From Sipunculus nudus (taxonomy: Eukaryota; Annelida; Sipuncula; Golfingiida; Sipunculidae), in NCBI GenBank assembly GCA_026874595.1, contig CM049310.1, positions 26,831,058 through 26,895,057 on the forward strand: a stretch of 64,000 nucleotides of DNA, given 5' to 3'. The position numbers were made by a program, and so were the translations under genes. The notes under the pieces are model-generated. The model was given only the letters and a program-made list of their open reading frames with translations. It was not told the origin of the DNA and made no database searches. Below are positions 1-12,970 of the stretch, piece by piece (position 1 is the stretch's first letter; each line of letters begins with the position of its first letter).

Positions 1-189
1 TGTGTACTCGACTACAACACTGTCTGAACATAACACTTGAAAGAGCATGCTTAACTTCGCCGTGACAAGTGTTACAGATTTATCTCCGATTCGGTTAAGA
101 TGTTTCACAACTACCGATTCTCCATTTAAGTCATACTCAAGGCCACTAGCCACGTATAATAAAAACAATTTTTGGCTCAGATGACCTAC

Positions 190-1440
190 AGGCACATATT
201 GTATCCATTAGGGCTAGAACCTTTTAACGTATGATTCAGGGAGGTTCTGGGCAAATGTCTTGGAGATACGGAATTAGTTCACTGTGACCTATATTGTATG
301 AGTTATAATATGAAAGAAGGCATGCTTTGAGCACCCTGGATTTCAGATGGGCACAAATTGTATCCGTAAGGTCTAGAAATTCCTAACGTAAAATCCAGGG
401 AGGATCTGGGCAAATTTCCCTGAAAACCTGAACTTAGGTTATTTAGTGATCTATATTTTTCGAGCTGTGTATCAAAAGCATGATTTTTATCAACCAGTCA
501 CACAGGACACAAAACATAACTGTTTAACCTAGTACATTCTATATTGTAAAATCCAGGGGATGTCTTTTTCAAGTCTCCTTTGAATCCTGAAATTAGATCA
601 CTGTGGTCTATATTCTATGAGCTAAAGGAAAAAAAACATTATTTTAGCACTCTGAAAGTGAGATGGGCACAAATCATAACGGTTGGACGTTTCGCTTGAA
701 TTTCCAGGAGGTCTTGGGCAAATCTTCAACACCTGGGATTATCACATGACGGCCTATATTCTGTGAGGTACGAGCGGAAACCTAATTTTAAGCACTCAGA
801 AAGTCAGACGTGGTCTAAATCTTAACCGTCGGATCCATAAATGTCTTACTTAGTGTAAACGGATGTCATTGGAAATATGGTCATTGTGACTTATATTCTG
901 CAAGATATATGAAAAAAAAAACATGATTTGAGAACCCTATATGTCAGATTTGCACATTTTGTTACAGTTGGACATGGAAACTTTTAAATTGCTTAGGATC
1001 AAGGGAGATATCTTAAAAATTCCTTGGAAACCTGAAATGAGGTAACTTTGAATATATTCTGTGGGGTATATGAAATAACATGATTTTAATAACCTATTAG
1101 TCAGACGGGCACAAATCGTAGTGGTTGGACCTAGAAACATCTAATTTAATTAGGATTAATTAAAATTGTAAAGCCCTGTAAATTTTCTTGGAAAACCCTA
1201 ATTAAGGTAATTCACCTAATTTCTGTGAGCATTAAGCACCCTATAAGTTAGCTGGACACAAACTGTAGCAATTGGACATAGCAACTAAGCATCAAGGGAG
1301 TTCCTGATAAAATCTTCTTGGGAACCCAAAATTGGGTCGCTGTATCCTGTTTTCTAAGGCAATGACCCGGGCGGCATATTAACAAAAAGTATGATTTTGA
1401 ATTTGAACACTCTGGAAGTCATTTTGTCCATTGTTGAAGG
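190..1440. repeat. Degenerate tandem array, unit about 155 bp
   Basis: About eight diverged units follow each other. The anchor CAGATGGGCACAAAT and its variants recurs near 189, 347, 503, 660, 807, 945, 1102 and 1250, so spacing is roughly 140-158 bp. Each unit also carries a CTGGGCAAATCTT-like stretch and a GTGACCTATATTCTG-like stretch. Short reading frames here are by-products. The family is not recognised; array boundaries are approximate. Confidence 0.75.
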
Positions 1441-2319
1441 TTCCTAATCAGATATTGACCACCAGATCATATTATTATTAATTAATACATGCATTGCCTG
1501 TATGTTAAATTAAGCTGAGCTTCTTGGCCCATTGCCACTTGTATAAATAATCGACTTAGAAACTGGACTGATAGACCCTACTTTGATCCGGGCTCTAAAC
1601 AAAGCAGGGTCTAAATAAATAAACGCCGGGGATCTGATAAAGGAAATACGGTATTTTTTAAGTATATATTCAAGGGATATGTGATACACGTCGACTCTCA
1701 AATCGCGTATTATAATATGAATTTAAGGGGAATCACAGCAAGGGATTTTGCAGGTCTCCACAAGAACCTGTTCATGTCGGCTCTCCAGACCAGGTACCGC
1801 GATGTTTCATGAGACTGTTCTGTTTATTGTGCACCGCGTGCAGTTGTTAACATTATTTCCATCTTAAAATGCCGTGGCTCTTCCAATAACTGTACACCAC
1901 GCACAACTGGTAACATTGGTTCCATGAGAATGTGGAGGGTTGATACATATAACGGCACTGTGTAATTCATTTTCACGACACGTTCCTCCCGACACAGCCT
2001 ATTCACGAGTATTCAATATGGTATGTATTGGTATGTTACATTCATTGTAAGTTATATTCCACCGAATGTATTGTTTGGCGACAAGAAGCAAATACTATTT
2101 ATAACATTTTAAGATGATCTCGGAAGCGTGGTTTTGGTAACATTGAGGACGCAGTTAAAGGGATTCAAAAATGAAAGCAAGGCCCGCGATTTGGTGTGAA
2201 AGTGATGATACCGCTTGACTGAATGTTAGCCTTCTCACTGTTGGCATTTTATTTGTGCCGCGTTTGCTAGGATTCGTGATCGGCGTTATATTGCATAATG
2301 GACGAATCGGGACTAGTTG
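1441..2319. other. No gene seen
   Basis: AT-rich sequence with only short frames and no recognisable domain, splice-supported exon or RNA. A small direct repeat (GCACCGCGTGCAGTTG near 1831 and CACCACGCACAACTGG near 1895) is the only structure noticed. Confidence 0.4.
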
Positions 2320-3440
2320 GTGTTCGTTTTTTAGCGAACCTGTGAGCTTATGCGATGGTGTGGCGTCGTCCGGCGTCCGTCGTCCGTCGGCCGTCGTCTG
2401 TACGTTAACCCATACTATCTTGAAAATGGCAAGAGGTAGCATCACGAATTTTATGCAAAAAAATTAGTCATCTAAAAAACTATATCGGATTTTGCTTATT
2501 TTTTGGCTAACTGCATTTTCTTAGATTTTATAGGGAAAAAGCTAAAAAAGCTTTAAAAATCTTCTTCTCCAAAACTGTTTAGCCACATTGTCCAATATTT
2601 CACAGAAATGATTCCTGGAATAATCTTTCTCAAGTTTGTTCGAATGGTTTAAGTTCGGTGATTTTTGGCTGAGTTACAGGAAGTTGAACTTAGTCATCTG
2701 TCCATAAAAGCATACTAAAATTACAATCTCAGAAAAGGCTGGAGCTATCATCACCAAATTTTATGCCAATGTTGTTCACATGAGACATATCTGAAATTGA
2801 GGTATTGGTGGCGCCACCTGCATCGACCTTTTTTGTACGGGGGTCATCAGTGCCCATATCATACTGACGGCTACAAAAAACTTCTTCTCTGAAACCATAT
2901 GGCCAAATAGTTTAATATCGCACAGAAATGATCCTAGGGTAGTGCTTTCTGAAATTTGTTCAAATGGTCTAAGTTCAGTGACTTTTGGCTGAGTTATGGG
3001 AAGCTGAATTTAGTCATATGCTGTAACAGCCTATTTTAGCTCAGTGGCTACAAAGATCTTCTCCTCAAAAACCACTGGGCCAAATTCATATATCTCACAC
3101 ATTAATTATCCTTAGATGTTGATAATTCAAGTTTGTTCAAATGGTTTTTGTTCAGTGATTTTTGGCTGAGTTACGGGAAGCTTAACTTAGCCATTTTGCT
3201 GTATTTTCCCATATGAGTTATAAACCTGTAAAAAATTTTTTGACTGACCCTACTGAGGCCAATTTGTTTAATATTTTACAAGAATAATCCCCTGAATAAT
3301 TCTTATAATAATTGTCTTTTATGGTTCCAAAGAATTAATTTTGGCTGAATTATAAAGGTTCAATTGAGTCATTTTATCATATATGTTAGCTGTGTGAATC
3401 AGATATACAGATACATCTAGATACATCTAGACAGGCACCA
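2320..3440. repeat. Mobile repeat with internal tandem units, copy C
   Basis: The left end reads TTTTTAGCGAACCTGTGAGC, followed by a run of CGTCCGTC-type triplets (2368-2403), then GTTAACC and diverged internal units. Internal landmarks such as TTTTTGGCTGAGTTACAGG recur near 2661, 2983 and 3160. The same head starts again at about 3738, so 2320-3440 and 3738-4592 are two copies of one family. The layout resembles the reverse complement of the elements at 10985-12470 and 26745-29235 (tip, CCGTC-rich run, GTTAAC, tandem units). Non-autonomous mobile DNA is an inference. Confidence 0.6.
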
Positions 3441-3734
3441 GTTTATCAGCATTTATTACATCATGCCTCTAGACATTTAGATTTCAGGTTATCTATGATT
3501 TATATTGACAAGAATGTTTTTTAAAAGCTTTTAAAAATGTAGATTTATGATTTTTAGATATTCCTCATGCCAGGCAATGTTTACAATCACAGCTATACAG
3601 CTCTCTGTGGGTATATAAAGACGGCTGTACATGGATTATAAATAATTGGTATCCATAGTCAAATTAATTCAAGATTTTGCCATCAGTGAGATGTATCTGT
3701 ATTACAATTTTGCATTCAATATGCATTTGTATTA

Positions 3735-4592
3735 ATTTTTAGTGAACCTGTGAACTAATGCGATGGTGTGGCGGCGTTTGTCTTCTGTACGTTTACCCGT
3801 ACTATTTTGAAAATGATTGGAGCTAGCATCATGAAATTTAATGCAAAAAATTAGCCTTCTGAAATTTTTTTTTAAATTTTATAGAGAAAAAGCTAAAAAA
3901 AACTTTAAAAATCTTCTCCGACGAAACACTCAAGCCAAATTGTTCAATATTTCACAGAAATAATCTTTTATACCATCTCCCTCAATTTTGTTCAGGAAGT
4001 TGAACTTAGTCATCTGTCCAAAAAAGCATACTTAAATGGCAGTCTCAGAAACAGCCAGAGCTATCATCACCAAATTTTTTGCCAGTATTGGTCACATGAG
4101 TCATATATGAAATTCAGGTATTGATGGCACCACCTTAATTGACCTATTTTTGTACGGGGGTCATTGGTCATCTGTACATTAATCCATAATTTCTCAGGAA
4201 TAGCAGGAGCTACCATTCCCAGATTTTATCAATAATCTGTCACATATCAAATTTTGTAGGATTCAGCTTATTTTTTTTGCTATCTGCATTTACTTAGATT
4301 TTATAAGGAAAAAGCTGACAATATTTTAAAAGTCGTCTTCTTGTAGACGGTCCAGCCAAATTGTTAAATATTTTACATAAATGATCCCAGAGGCAAGCCC
4401 TCTCAAGTTTGTTCATATGGTTTGCATTTGATGAATTTTAGTGGAGTTACACAAATTTGAACAGTCATTCGGCCAAGTAAGCATACTGACATAGTACTCT
4501 CAGAAATGACAGAAGCTAGCATTACCAGGTATTGTGCAAATGTTGGTCACATGACTCGTATTTGAAGTTGTAGATTTAGTGGTGCCAACTAC
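3735..4592. repeat. Mobile repeat with internal tandem units, copy D
   Basis: A second copy of the preceding family. The head TTTAGTGAACCTGTGAACTA, the ATGCGATGGTGTGGCG stretch and a GTTTACCCGTACTATTTTGA stretch all match copy C, but most of the CGTCCGTC run is missing. It ends abruptly at the gypsy fragment beginning near 4593, so one of the two elements was broken by the other. Confidence 0.55.
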
Positions 4593-5243
4593 ATGCTACT
4601 ACGGGCTGCTGCTGTGGAACAGAAAAACTTGAAGCAGGAGATGTACAAATTTCTACGGCACTATCGCTCTACTCCTCACCCGTCTACTGGATTTACGCCG
4701 TACCGCCTTCTTTTGAAAAGGGACCCTATCACAAAACTCCCAGAGCCCACACACAGTCACGACGATCCGGATCATTTGATAGCAAAAGAAAATGATAGGA
4801 CTGCGAAATCTAAAATGGAGTATGCCGATAACCGCAACCATGCGAAAACATCCAACTTTCAACCTAGGGATAATGTGCTGATCAGGAATGATGTAAAAGG
4901 GGACAAGGTCTCTCCTGTGTTTGCTCCTAGATTGTACACTGTTATATCAATGCAGGGAAACATGATCACTGCAAGGTCCGGGGACCACGTTATTACTGGG
5001 AACAGCTCGCGCTTTAAACATGCACCGGCCCACATTGACTCTCTTGAATGCTGTGATGATTCGGAGGAAGGAGAGATCATGGACACCGAAACCCAAACTG
5101 AACAAGAAAGTCCACTTAATAATATAGCAGTAAATGAGAGCTCTTGTAATGAGAAACAAATAACTACGCTTCCGTCCAAACGTATACTTCCTCAGCGAAT
5201 AAGAAAACCTCCATCACACCTTAATGACTACGTAAGAGGTTAA
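4593..5243 (+). pseudogene. Ty3/gypsy retrotransposon, C-terminal part of integrase
   Basis: The open frame of 216 codons is the tail of a gypsy-type Pol polyprotein. It contains the integrase segment FLRHYRSTPHPSTGFTPYRLL (written here as positions about 20-40) typical of the end of the catalytic core, then a lysine-rich linker, a GD-type loop (FQPRDNVLIR) and a small beta-barrel-like tail ending in NSSRFK. This order is characteristic of gypsy integrases, which insert the element's cDNA into the chromosome. Protease, reverse transcriptase, RNase H and the catalytic DDE residues are absent upstream, where the repeat ending at 4592 takes over, so the element is 5'-truncated and cannot act alone. 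The first ATG is simply where the frame opens and is not a real start. A polypurine tract and LTR candidate follow. Confidence 0.85.
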
Positions 5244-5436
5244 AATAAATGTGTTTACCTTAAGGTGCAGGATGTGTAATGCTGACTGTGAATTTATTAG
5301 TAAGACAGATTTGATTTATTAGTCTCTTCAAAAAGTAAAGTATATAAAGATATTTGATGGACACTTTATTTTACCGTTCGCTTCATAATTACCATATTGA
5401 CATTCTTGATGGACTCGGTCTTTATATTTTTTGGTA

Positions 5437-5544
5437 GGGAGGGGTCAGGGTGTAGTAATGTCTTGTTAACAGCCCAGTATGAGACTGATTGGTGGCGCCA
5501 TCTGTCATGCCCTTTTGTATTAAAGTCACAGGGACATGACTACA
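5437..5544 (+). mobile_element. Polypurine tract and short 3' LTR of the gypsy fragment
   Basis: A purine run AGGGAGGGGTCAGGG (to 5450) directly precedes TGTAGTAATGTC at 5451. The reverse complement of that terminus, with one mismatch, is GACATGACTACA at 5533-5544. TG...CA ends, inverted tips, a polypurine tract just upstream and an ATTAAA near 5518 fit a 94-bp LTR. The length is short for gypsy, so an internally deleted LTR is possible. No 5' LTR is seen, so target duplication cannot be tested. Confidence 0.55.
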
Positions 5545-8011
5545 CGGCGCATGCATGTAATACCGGAACTTCGGTTCTGTGTTACTGTTGGGAAAAAAGT
5601 TTTAAGAACAGCACATGCCCTACGAAGAGGCAGAGGCCTGCAGGTGACCATGGTCGACCTTAAGTTGGTAGCATATCCTCCTTCAACTCTCAAGCCCGGG
5701 TTTCTGGAGAACCCGTCAACAATGAACATGTACAAAGCCCGACCGGGGTGCAATGAAAGCATTAAGAGCCTTGTTGTAACTGTTGCCTATGGTCATATTC
5801 GCCACGTTGTATGGGATTTGGATCGGGTGCCCCGGGTGGTCGTTGATCCGAACGCCTCTGTATTCTGCGTGGACGGCCACTACTGCAACAGTAAAACAAT
5901 CTTAACGATATTTCATCTGACGAGTGGCCATTTTGACGAAAGGGGATAATCTGGTCAGGATTTTGTCATATTTTACGTGTCACTTTCACTCTTGTATTTT
6001 TACTTTTGTTTTCTTTTATTTCAGCATGAATTTCTAATTTGATGAAAGGCGCTTTATTAAACTTGTTTTCTAGATTAATCTAAAAAAAGCAAAGGTTTAC
6101 AGAGATTTGGAGTTGACGACGAACTCAGAAAGATCCTTTTGCCCAACCGATGGTCTGAAGAAAAACATTATAATTTTATTGGTATTCTGAACGACATCGT
6201 AAAATATGAAATATATATTAAATACCGTACTGTTCTTGTCAAAATCAAGCTTCCATATTCATACCTCCGGCTAGGCTTCGTGATAGCCGAGCCTAAAATA
6301 GTACAATAATTATAATAATAATAATAATAATAATATCAACAACAATATCATAGACAAAACAAGAACGTTGTAATCGATTAAAAAAGTAAAAAAAAATCTA
6401 AAATTGTATTAGAAAGCAGATTTCTTATAGATACTGAATTTTGGACAATTACCGCGTTTACTTATGCCTTCTGCTACTGACCATATATAACCCCATGTAT
6501 GTGGAGTTATAATAACAAAAGTTTCGAATGTTAATAAAACACTTGTTGAATAAATGGTGTGCGTCTTTAAAAATCATCGTTCTCTGGTGCAAGAAAGTTT
6601 CATTAAGGCTCGTAAGTATGGTCAGGTACTTGGGATCGAACGGTATTAAGAGACCACCGTAGCTATTCTATCGAACTGAATGAATTGGCAACTGCCAATA
6701 ATTGAAAATGTGAATGGTTTAAAGAAGTTATTATAATTATAGTAGCTATACCAACAGCCACAAAAATTCTCCAAAATCGGTTGTGATGTTCAGTCGGTCA
6801 TTTGATGTTGTTCCACTCACTAAAGTTTGGTAACTTATGTCATTCATCACATTATGGTCCATCAACACACCAACACACACAGTGCATGCCGGACTATGTT
6901 ATTTAGACACAAGGGATACCTGAGATCTATATACGATAATTAACCAATGTGCCTTTGAAGCAACCTTCAGCTCTGGTTTTATGCTTTAACCTCCAGACTA
7001 TATGCCCATGGTTGTAATATTGGAATATATAAACTATATAATACACATTACCAATTATATCAGATCGTTGGTATATGCTCTGAAATAGGGATCACTAGTT
7101 CGAAAAAGAACATCCACCTATCTTTAGCTCTCCAGGATGGACCTGGTATATGTTGCCATGACAACAACACAGTAAGGCAAACACCAAAGTAACCATACAT
7201 CTCATGTTGCTTCACAAAAATGTTGAAGAGAACACTGTTACTGCAGAAGAAACATAGCATATGAGATATTTTACTGCACACATTAGGATGGCAATAAACT
7301 AATCATATCCATGGATATACATCCATGTTGGTAACTTTACCATAGTCATAAGAATTGCAACGGCTGTTATGACCAAGTGTAATTACATTACAGCTAAAAA
7401 TTGCATGAGCCTGGTTTGATGAGAAAGTTTGAGGGGGACAGTATGGACCAAAGCTTCCCACCTCCCTCGAAGAGAATGATCTTCGCTTCAAGTCTCCCCC
7501 GCCCCCATAACAAAGCGGACTAAAGCCTCCCCCCCCCCCCCACCCCCAGATTATGATAGTTTTCTTCTCTCCCGCCAATTATTATGGAACCGAATATTTC
7601 TTACGAAGACAATTTTTTATTTTTTGTATTTCCTTTTTCATCATTTTGATTTAAATCATCCCCAGTACAGTATAGTTGGACCCCTCCCCCCCCCCCCCCC
7701 CCGTCGAAAGAATGGTCCCCAATTAAATTTTCCGGAGACCACCTCCCATCGTTTCAATGAGGACAAAGCCTCCCCTTATAGTTTTCTTCACTTCCACCTC
7801 ATATTATGGCATCTGTTACTTTTCTCAATTTTGTATTTAATCTTTCCCATTCGTTTATAAACATTTCACAACTGATTATATGCCAACATATATGATGATT
7901 CAATAGGGTAATTGCATGATGAATACCATATCCCATTTTGAGATGTATAATTGAAAGATAATTAGATGACAGAATTATCTCGAAAAGATCATACGTTTTA
8001 ATCCTTTGAAA
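5545..8011. other. No supported gene; simple repeats
   Basis: Sequence to the right of the gypsy LTR. A 137-codon frame (5536-5949) starts inside the LTR candidate and has no recognisable family. There is an ATA/ATT-type run near 6305-6345, a C-run pair at 7519-7532 and 7682-7702, and two loosely similar C-rich segments around 7430-7590 and 7670-7840. No splice-supported exon was found. Confidence 0.4.
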
Positions 8012-8165
8012 GTGAGGGGGTGGGACAATGGTATAATATCCCCACTCTTTTAACAAAGGGGAATAATATATATCCCCGCCTAACCTTACCTGCAAATGAA
8101 AAATTGCCAACATGATAATATTCGGATACCCGAAAGTTTGTTTCAATTTCTATGATCTTGAAAGG

Positions 8166-8215
<50 letters not shown>

Positions 8216-8605
8216 TATATATAAATATACATATATATATATATATATACATGTATAGATATAAATAAATATATCTATATATTTGCAGTTTTAAACTTCA
8301 TCTTAGGAGATCTACACCATTCGTGCCACACTCATCATCTCATTCATCATCTCTTTATTTGAAAGATTTATTGATACATTACACGGTAAATTCAAATCGA
8401 AGACAATAGAAGAGTAGTATGTAGATAACATGTATCAGTTGACTGACCGCAGGCCACTGAAAGCCTCCAGTTTCCATGGTAATCAAACTTTGATGGCACT
8501 GACGTGTAACTATGTCATATCAGTAACATGGGAATGTAAGTTGCCGTGTATAGTTTATTTTGTGTTTTAGGGTTTGAGTCATCCTATATATAAAATTACC
8601 CATGT

Positions 8606-8644
<39 letters not shown>

Positions 8645-8935
8645 CCTTTTTCAGCGTCTCTGAGTGACATATTACTATATAATTATTATATATATAATTA
8701 ATCATATTTCAATTAATTATAATGTTCAAGAAAATAAGTTATTTTATGAATTCTCAGCAAGGTTTAGATATAACATTTTTTAGTAAATAGATCCCAATTT
8801 TTTTTTATTCTACTTTTTAATATATTTCATTTGCTATGTTTTAATATTATTCTCTGAAGAGTGGGGGGGGGGGGGGATGATTATATTGACAATCCCCCTT
8901 TGCCAAAAAGTGGGGGGTATAAATACCCCTACGCT
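8012..8935. repeat. Inverted pair of CCCC/GGGG-rich segments flanking TA microsatellites
   Basis: The segment 8018-8083 (GGTATAATATCCCC ... AACAAAGGGG ... ATATATCCCC) matches the reverse complement of 8868-8935. Between them lie a (TA)n run at about 8168-8284 and a (CA)n(TA)n run at 8605-8645. This could be an old DNA element with inverted ends or two independent insertions of one short repeat. The match is partial. Confidence 0.4.
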
Positions 8936-10984
8936 CCCGAGGAAGCGGAAATCTTGCGCTTCTAAAGAAGCTACTGATTTTCCCGCTGCCTGCTTTGACC
9001 GTTTAAGAAGCACTTAAACACCAGGTGGTGCACATGGGCCTGTCTTCTTAAAAACTGCTGTTGTGACTATCAGCCAACCAAATGCAAGTCATCAAACACG
9101 CGACAGGCATCAGGCTCCGCCAAGAAAATCACGTGCGGGGCAATTCTCTCTGAGCCTGTGGCCTGTTCAAACGGTCGCCGGGGCGATGAGCTGTCACTCA
9201 AAACGAAATGAACAACATTGGCTTCGTGTATTCCTCGCTTGGCTGGTAAACCGTTTTGTTTCCAGCACAGGGTCTCATCTGATTAGACCAAAATACAGTG
9301 CTCCCCTCTGGTGTAGAGATTCAGAATACAAGGTCACAACAAACAGCGCTTACGATATAGGTAGTTGGCCTATGGGTAAAGCGCCGTGTAAAGAGCGTAA
9401 TATACCCCGTCCCCCATCCCCCCCCCCCTATATTGAAGCCCCAGGAATTTTCGAAATATTTGAAAAATACTTCAAGGATGTGTGTAAGGTGTGTGGCTTC
9501 TTGCTCGACTTTTCTTCTGGCAGGAAAGTGTTCAGTAAAACGGGCCTAAGTGAAACCAAGTGAAAGACAGGAAGTAAACAGTAGGTAAATCAGCTTCTTT
9601 GTGCCAATTTACAGCTATAGTATGTACATTGAGTGCAGTGCCAGCCGAACTGTGATATTGCTTATGGCAAATTAAGTATTTTTCTTCTACCGCTGGACAT
9701 GCTGTCGTTATATAAAGTGTCGCAACATTTATTCTGGTTATACCTATGTATACAGCCATCATTACATCATGGTTGTCAAAATAATACAAGCTCTTCATGA
9801 CAATCTTTTCAAATCTGGAGGAGTTGACAAAAAAGAGTAACAGAGAGACAAGAGTACCTGTGGTTATACGTAAAATCGATGGATCTGAATATTATTCCAG
9901 ACACGCTGACAATTTATCGAAACAGCCCGGTCAGGTACTTCAGGAAAACAATATAGATAAAAATCGAAATCAAAATGCAGAAGGATCTTGGCTCTCGCCT
10001 CAGGCAATATACCCTCAAAAGATAAACACTTCCAACAAAACATACTGAAACTGGGTAAGAAAAGGGAGTGCTAGGAAACCAACATGCACCCTGAAAGCGA
10101 TTATGATGAAGCAGAAATCTTTGATTCACCCCCACAGCAAGTTCACGGCGGAACTGTTCTACAGATATTACCAGATCAGTTACTGAAGGGGAGGAAATTT
10201 CAACAACTATCTTGCATTCTGGCACAATGTTACTTTTATAGAGTTCGTAAGTATATTATACTGTTTATGTAACAATGTTTTTTATTTCATTTTCTGTTTT
10301 GTAATATGGTGATGCGTTAAGATAACTTAAGCTTTTTGGTATACCTTATCAAAATTTTAATGAAAAATTGTGAAACAGTTTATTTTCGAAAGAAAAAGTA
10401 AAGGGCAGTACCCATTTCGGAGTAATGGGGCATGACATTACATTACATTAGAAAATTCTCTTACAGCACACGTTAAAAGACCAGTATGAATCACCTAAAT
10501 TTAAATGAGATGAAAACCCTTATGTTAACAATTTTTAGCCAGTATTAATTATTGAGATCACCTCTTCACCAGAAACTCATGTAGCTGACAGGGACAGACT
10601 GATAAGGCAAACCGGAAATTTGAACGAGTGCCTCCCAAATTTAATAACATTACCGGCTTCAGTATTTATTTCAACTATCGGAACACAGCATCAGGATATT
10701 GTTTATAATATTGGTCCACCAGGAAGCTGCCTCTGGCGAATGGTATGTCTATTAACACAGATGGAATTTTCCTTAAATGTGAGATGCTTCTAAGCTGATT
10801 TACTTGTAGTTTGCCATTAATACAGCCTTTCCTAAACTGAGATTGAGCAAATATTCCCCTGTCTATTCCGGACTGAGAAACTCAGATCCATTACCAATGA
10901 ATCCACTTTAAATGAAAAATATACAGATAGCCACATCATCGCTAAACCTAAATTTACGAAGGAATCCATCAACAAGTGACCCAT
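8936..10984. other. No supported gene
   Basis: Several frames of 60-166 codons open here (for example 9063-9563 and 10084-10272). None shows a recognisable domain, signal sequence or splice context. Local base composition near 9000-9560 is more GC-rich than its surroundings. A distant exon of an unseen gene cannot be ruled out. Confidence 0.35.
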
Positions 10985-12470
10985 TGGTCATGAGGCTCAG
11001 CCGACTGGCGTGTTGACAATATGTCCTTGCACAGGCAACTGGTTAAGATGATGTGTGTGGCATCATTAGCTGAAGTGCATCAAGACCAATAAGCACACAA
11101 ATTTGATGACAACCCTTGCAACTTTCCTGAGGAATCTGGCAATTGTTGTGTATTTTGCATTATTTCTGGGGTGCTCAAACATGGCCTCTAACTCAGATAA
11201 TATAGTCACAGTGACCTAATTTCTGGTTTCTGAGGAGAGCTTTTGAGGAACTCTCAGGATGGCAAAAAAAGAAGATTGTAGGTCCAATGGTTATGATTTG
11301 TGCCATGCTTTGGTATCAAATTTTCCATTATTTGGGGGGGGGGGGTAATTATTAGCCCTATTGCTTTGAAAATATGGGTAACAGAGACCTTATTTCAGGT
11401 TTCCAAGAATGCTTTTCATGGACCTCCCTGGATGTCAAGTTAGAAAATTCTAGGACCTCTGGTTACAATTTTAGCACTGTTAACGGATTACCACATAATA
11501 AAAGGTCTCAAAAAAGGGAGAAAAAAATGTGTTAAAATATTACAAAAATTTGAAGTGGCACCACCATTGTGCAGGAACTGATGAAACACTCCTTGATCTC
11601 AATGCATGCAAAACAAAATAGATGATCAATGCATTAGTTGTTTAGATACTGGAGCTTTTGTATCAAGCTTTTTAATTATTCTAGGGGTACTTCTGAGCCC
11701 CATAGCTTGGACGAAATTGATAACAGAGACCTAATTTCAAGTATTCAAAGGAGTCTTCTTATGGAAGTCCCTGGATGTCAAGTTAAAAGTTTCTAGGTTC
11801 AGTGGTTATGATTTGTGCCCTGTTAACCGAGCCGCATCTTAAAAAGTTTCAAAAATATAGAAAACATTGCTTCAAAGTTAAAAAAAAAAAAGCCAGGTGG
11901 CGCCACTAGCCTGCAGGAACTGATGAAACTCTCCATGATCAATATGCATGCTGAGAATCACGGTGATCGATGCTTTAGTTGTTCACATAGTTGAGCTTTT
12001 GTATCAAATTTTCCATTATTCTGGGGGTGGGGGTACTTAAAAGCCCCATAGCTTGGAGGATATAGGTAACAGAGACCTAATTTTAAATTTCCAAGGTGAC
12101 TTTTCATCGGCCTCCCTGTATGTCAAAATGGAAATTCTAGATCGATTCGTTACGATTTGTGCCTTGTTAACAGATGACTGCATCTTTAAAGGTCTCAAAA
12201 ATAGAGAAAAAAATCGTAAAAAATCGATAAAATACAGGTGGCTCCACCAGTGTGGAGAAACTGATAAAACACTCCATGATCAATGTCCATGTAGAAAATC
12301 ATGGTGATCAATGCATTAAATGTTCAGATATTTGAGCTTTTGTATAAAAGTTTCCATTATTCGGGGGGGGGGGGGAGGGGGGGAGGTCCTTCTGAGCCAG
12401 ACGACCGGACGGACGACGGACAAAGAGTGATGGCTAATCCTCAGATGACTTACAGTCAGCTAAGCCAAAA
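10985..12470. mobile_element. Inverted-tip element with about 340-bp internal tandem units, copy A
   Basis: The left tip GGCTCAGCCGACTGG (near 10993) and right tip CAGTCAGCTAAGCC (near 12451) are approximate inverted repeats. Between them diverged units of about 340 bp recur; the landmark AGGTGGCRCCACC lies near 11551, 11893 and 12233, and each unit contains GTAACAGAGACCTAATTT. A CGGACGGACGACGGACAAAG run sits just inside the right end. There is no coding capacity. It is the same family as 26745-29235, with fewer units. Confidence 0.7.
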
Positions 12471-12527
12471 AGGATGTGAAGTATTTTATGTATGTTATAT
12501 ATGAATTATGGAGGGAATTTATTCGTA

Positions 12528-12790
12528 AACCAAGGACAAGTCTTATTAAAATTCGCTGTATTTGTTGAAATGAGGACATTTAGGGAAAGGGCCAATCAAG
12601 AATTGTTTTGATTTGGCGTGGATCCAACACATGATCCGGATTAAGGAAATTCATCAAGGACTATCCACGAATGTCCAGTATATTATGCATGAATGAAGCT
12701 GGGAATATGGGTCGAATAAGTGAACATGGCGGAGACTTGCATTCCTTAGAATGCAAATTTCTAGTTATATCTACAAGTACAACAAATCAG
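12528..12790. repeat. Dispersed repeat ending GCATTCCTTAGAATGCAAAT
   Basis: This segment shares ordered landmarks with 25600-25860 and 58940-59225: GGGCCAATYAA, GATCCGGATT, CTGGGAATATGGG and, at the end, a small palindrome (CATTCC..GGAATG) followed by TTTCTAGTT. Three diverged copies in one window indicate an interspersed family. Class and exact ends were not determined. Confidence 0.5.
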
Positions 12791-12970
12791 TTACAAATTT
12801 AAATGCACCTAGTACCTATTCCATCGTATCCAACATCGCATGTGTATATCCTGCTGAAAACCATTGGAATTTTTTTTTTATTTACATACAACAAGCCCGT
12901 CTCAGATATCATCCTCATAAAGATATGGATTTTAAACTTGCATTATGATTACATTTACATTTATTCAGTT

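Noticed and set aside
5536-5949. 137-codon plus-strand frame
   Set aside because: It starts inside the gypsy LTR candidate, has no recognisable domain, and no splice context supports it.
9063-9563. 166-codon plus-strand frame
   Set aside because: Residue composition and lack of any family motif or splice signal give no support; it could not be told from chance.
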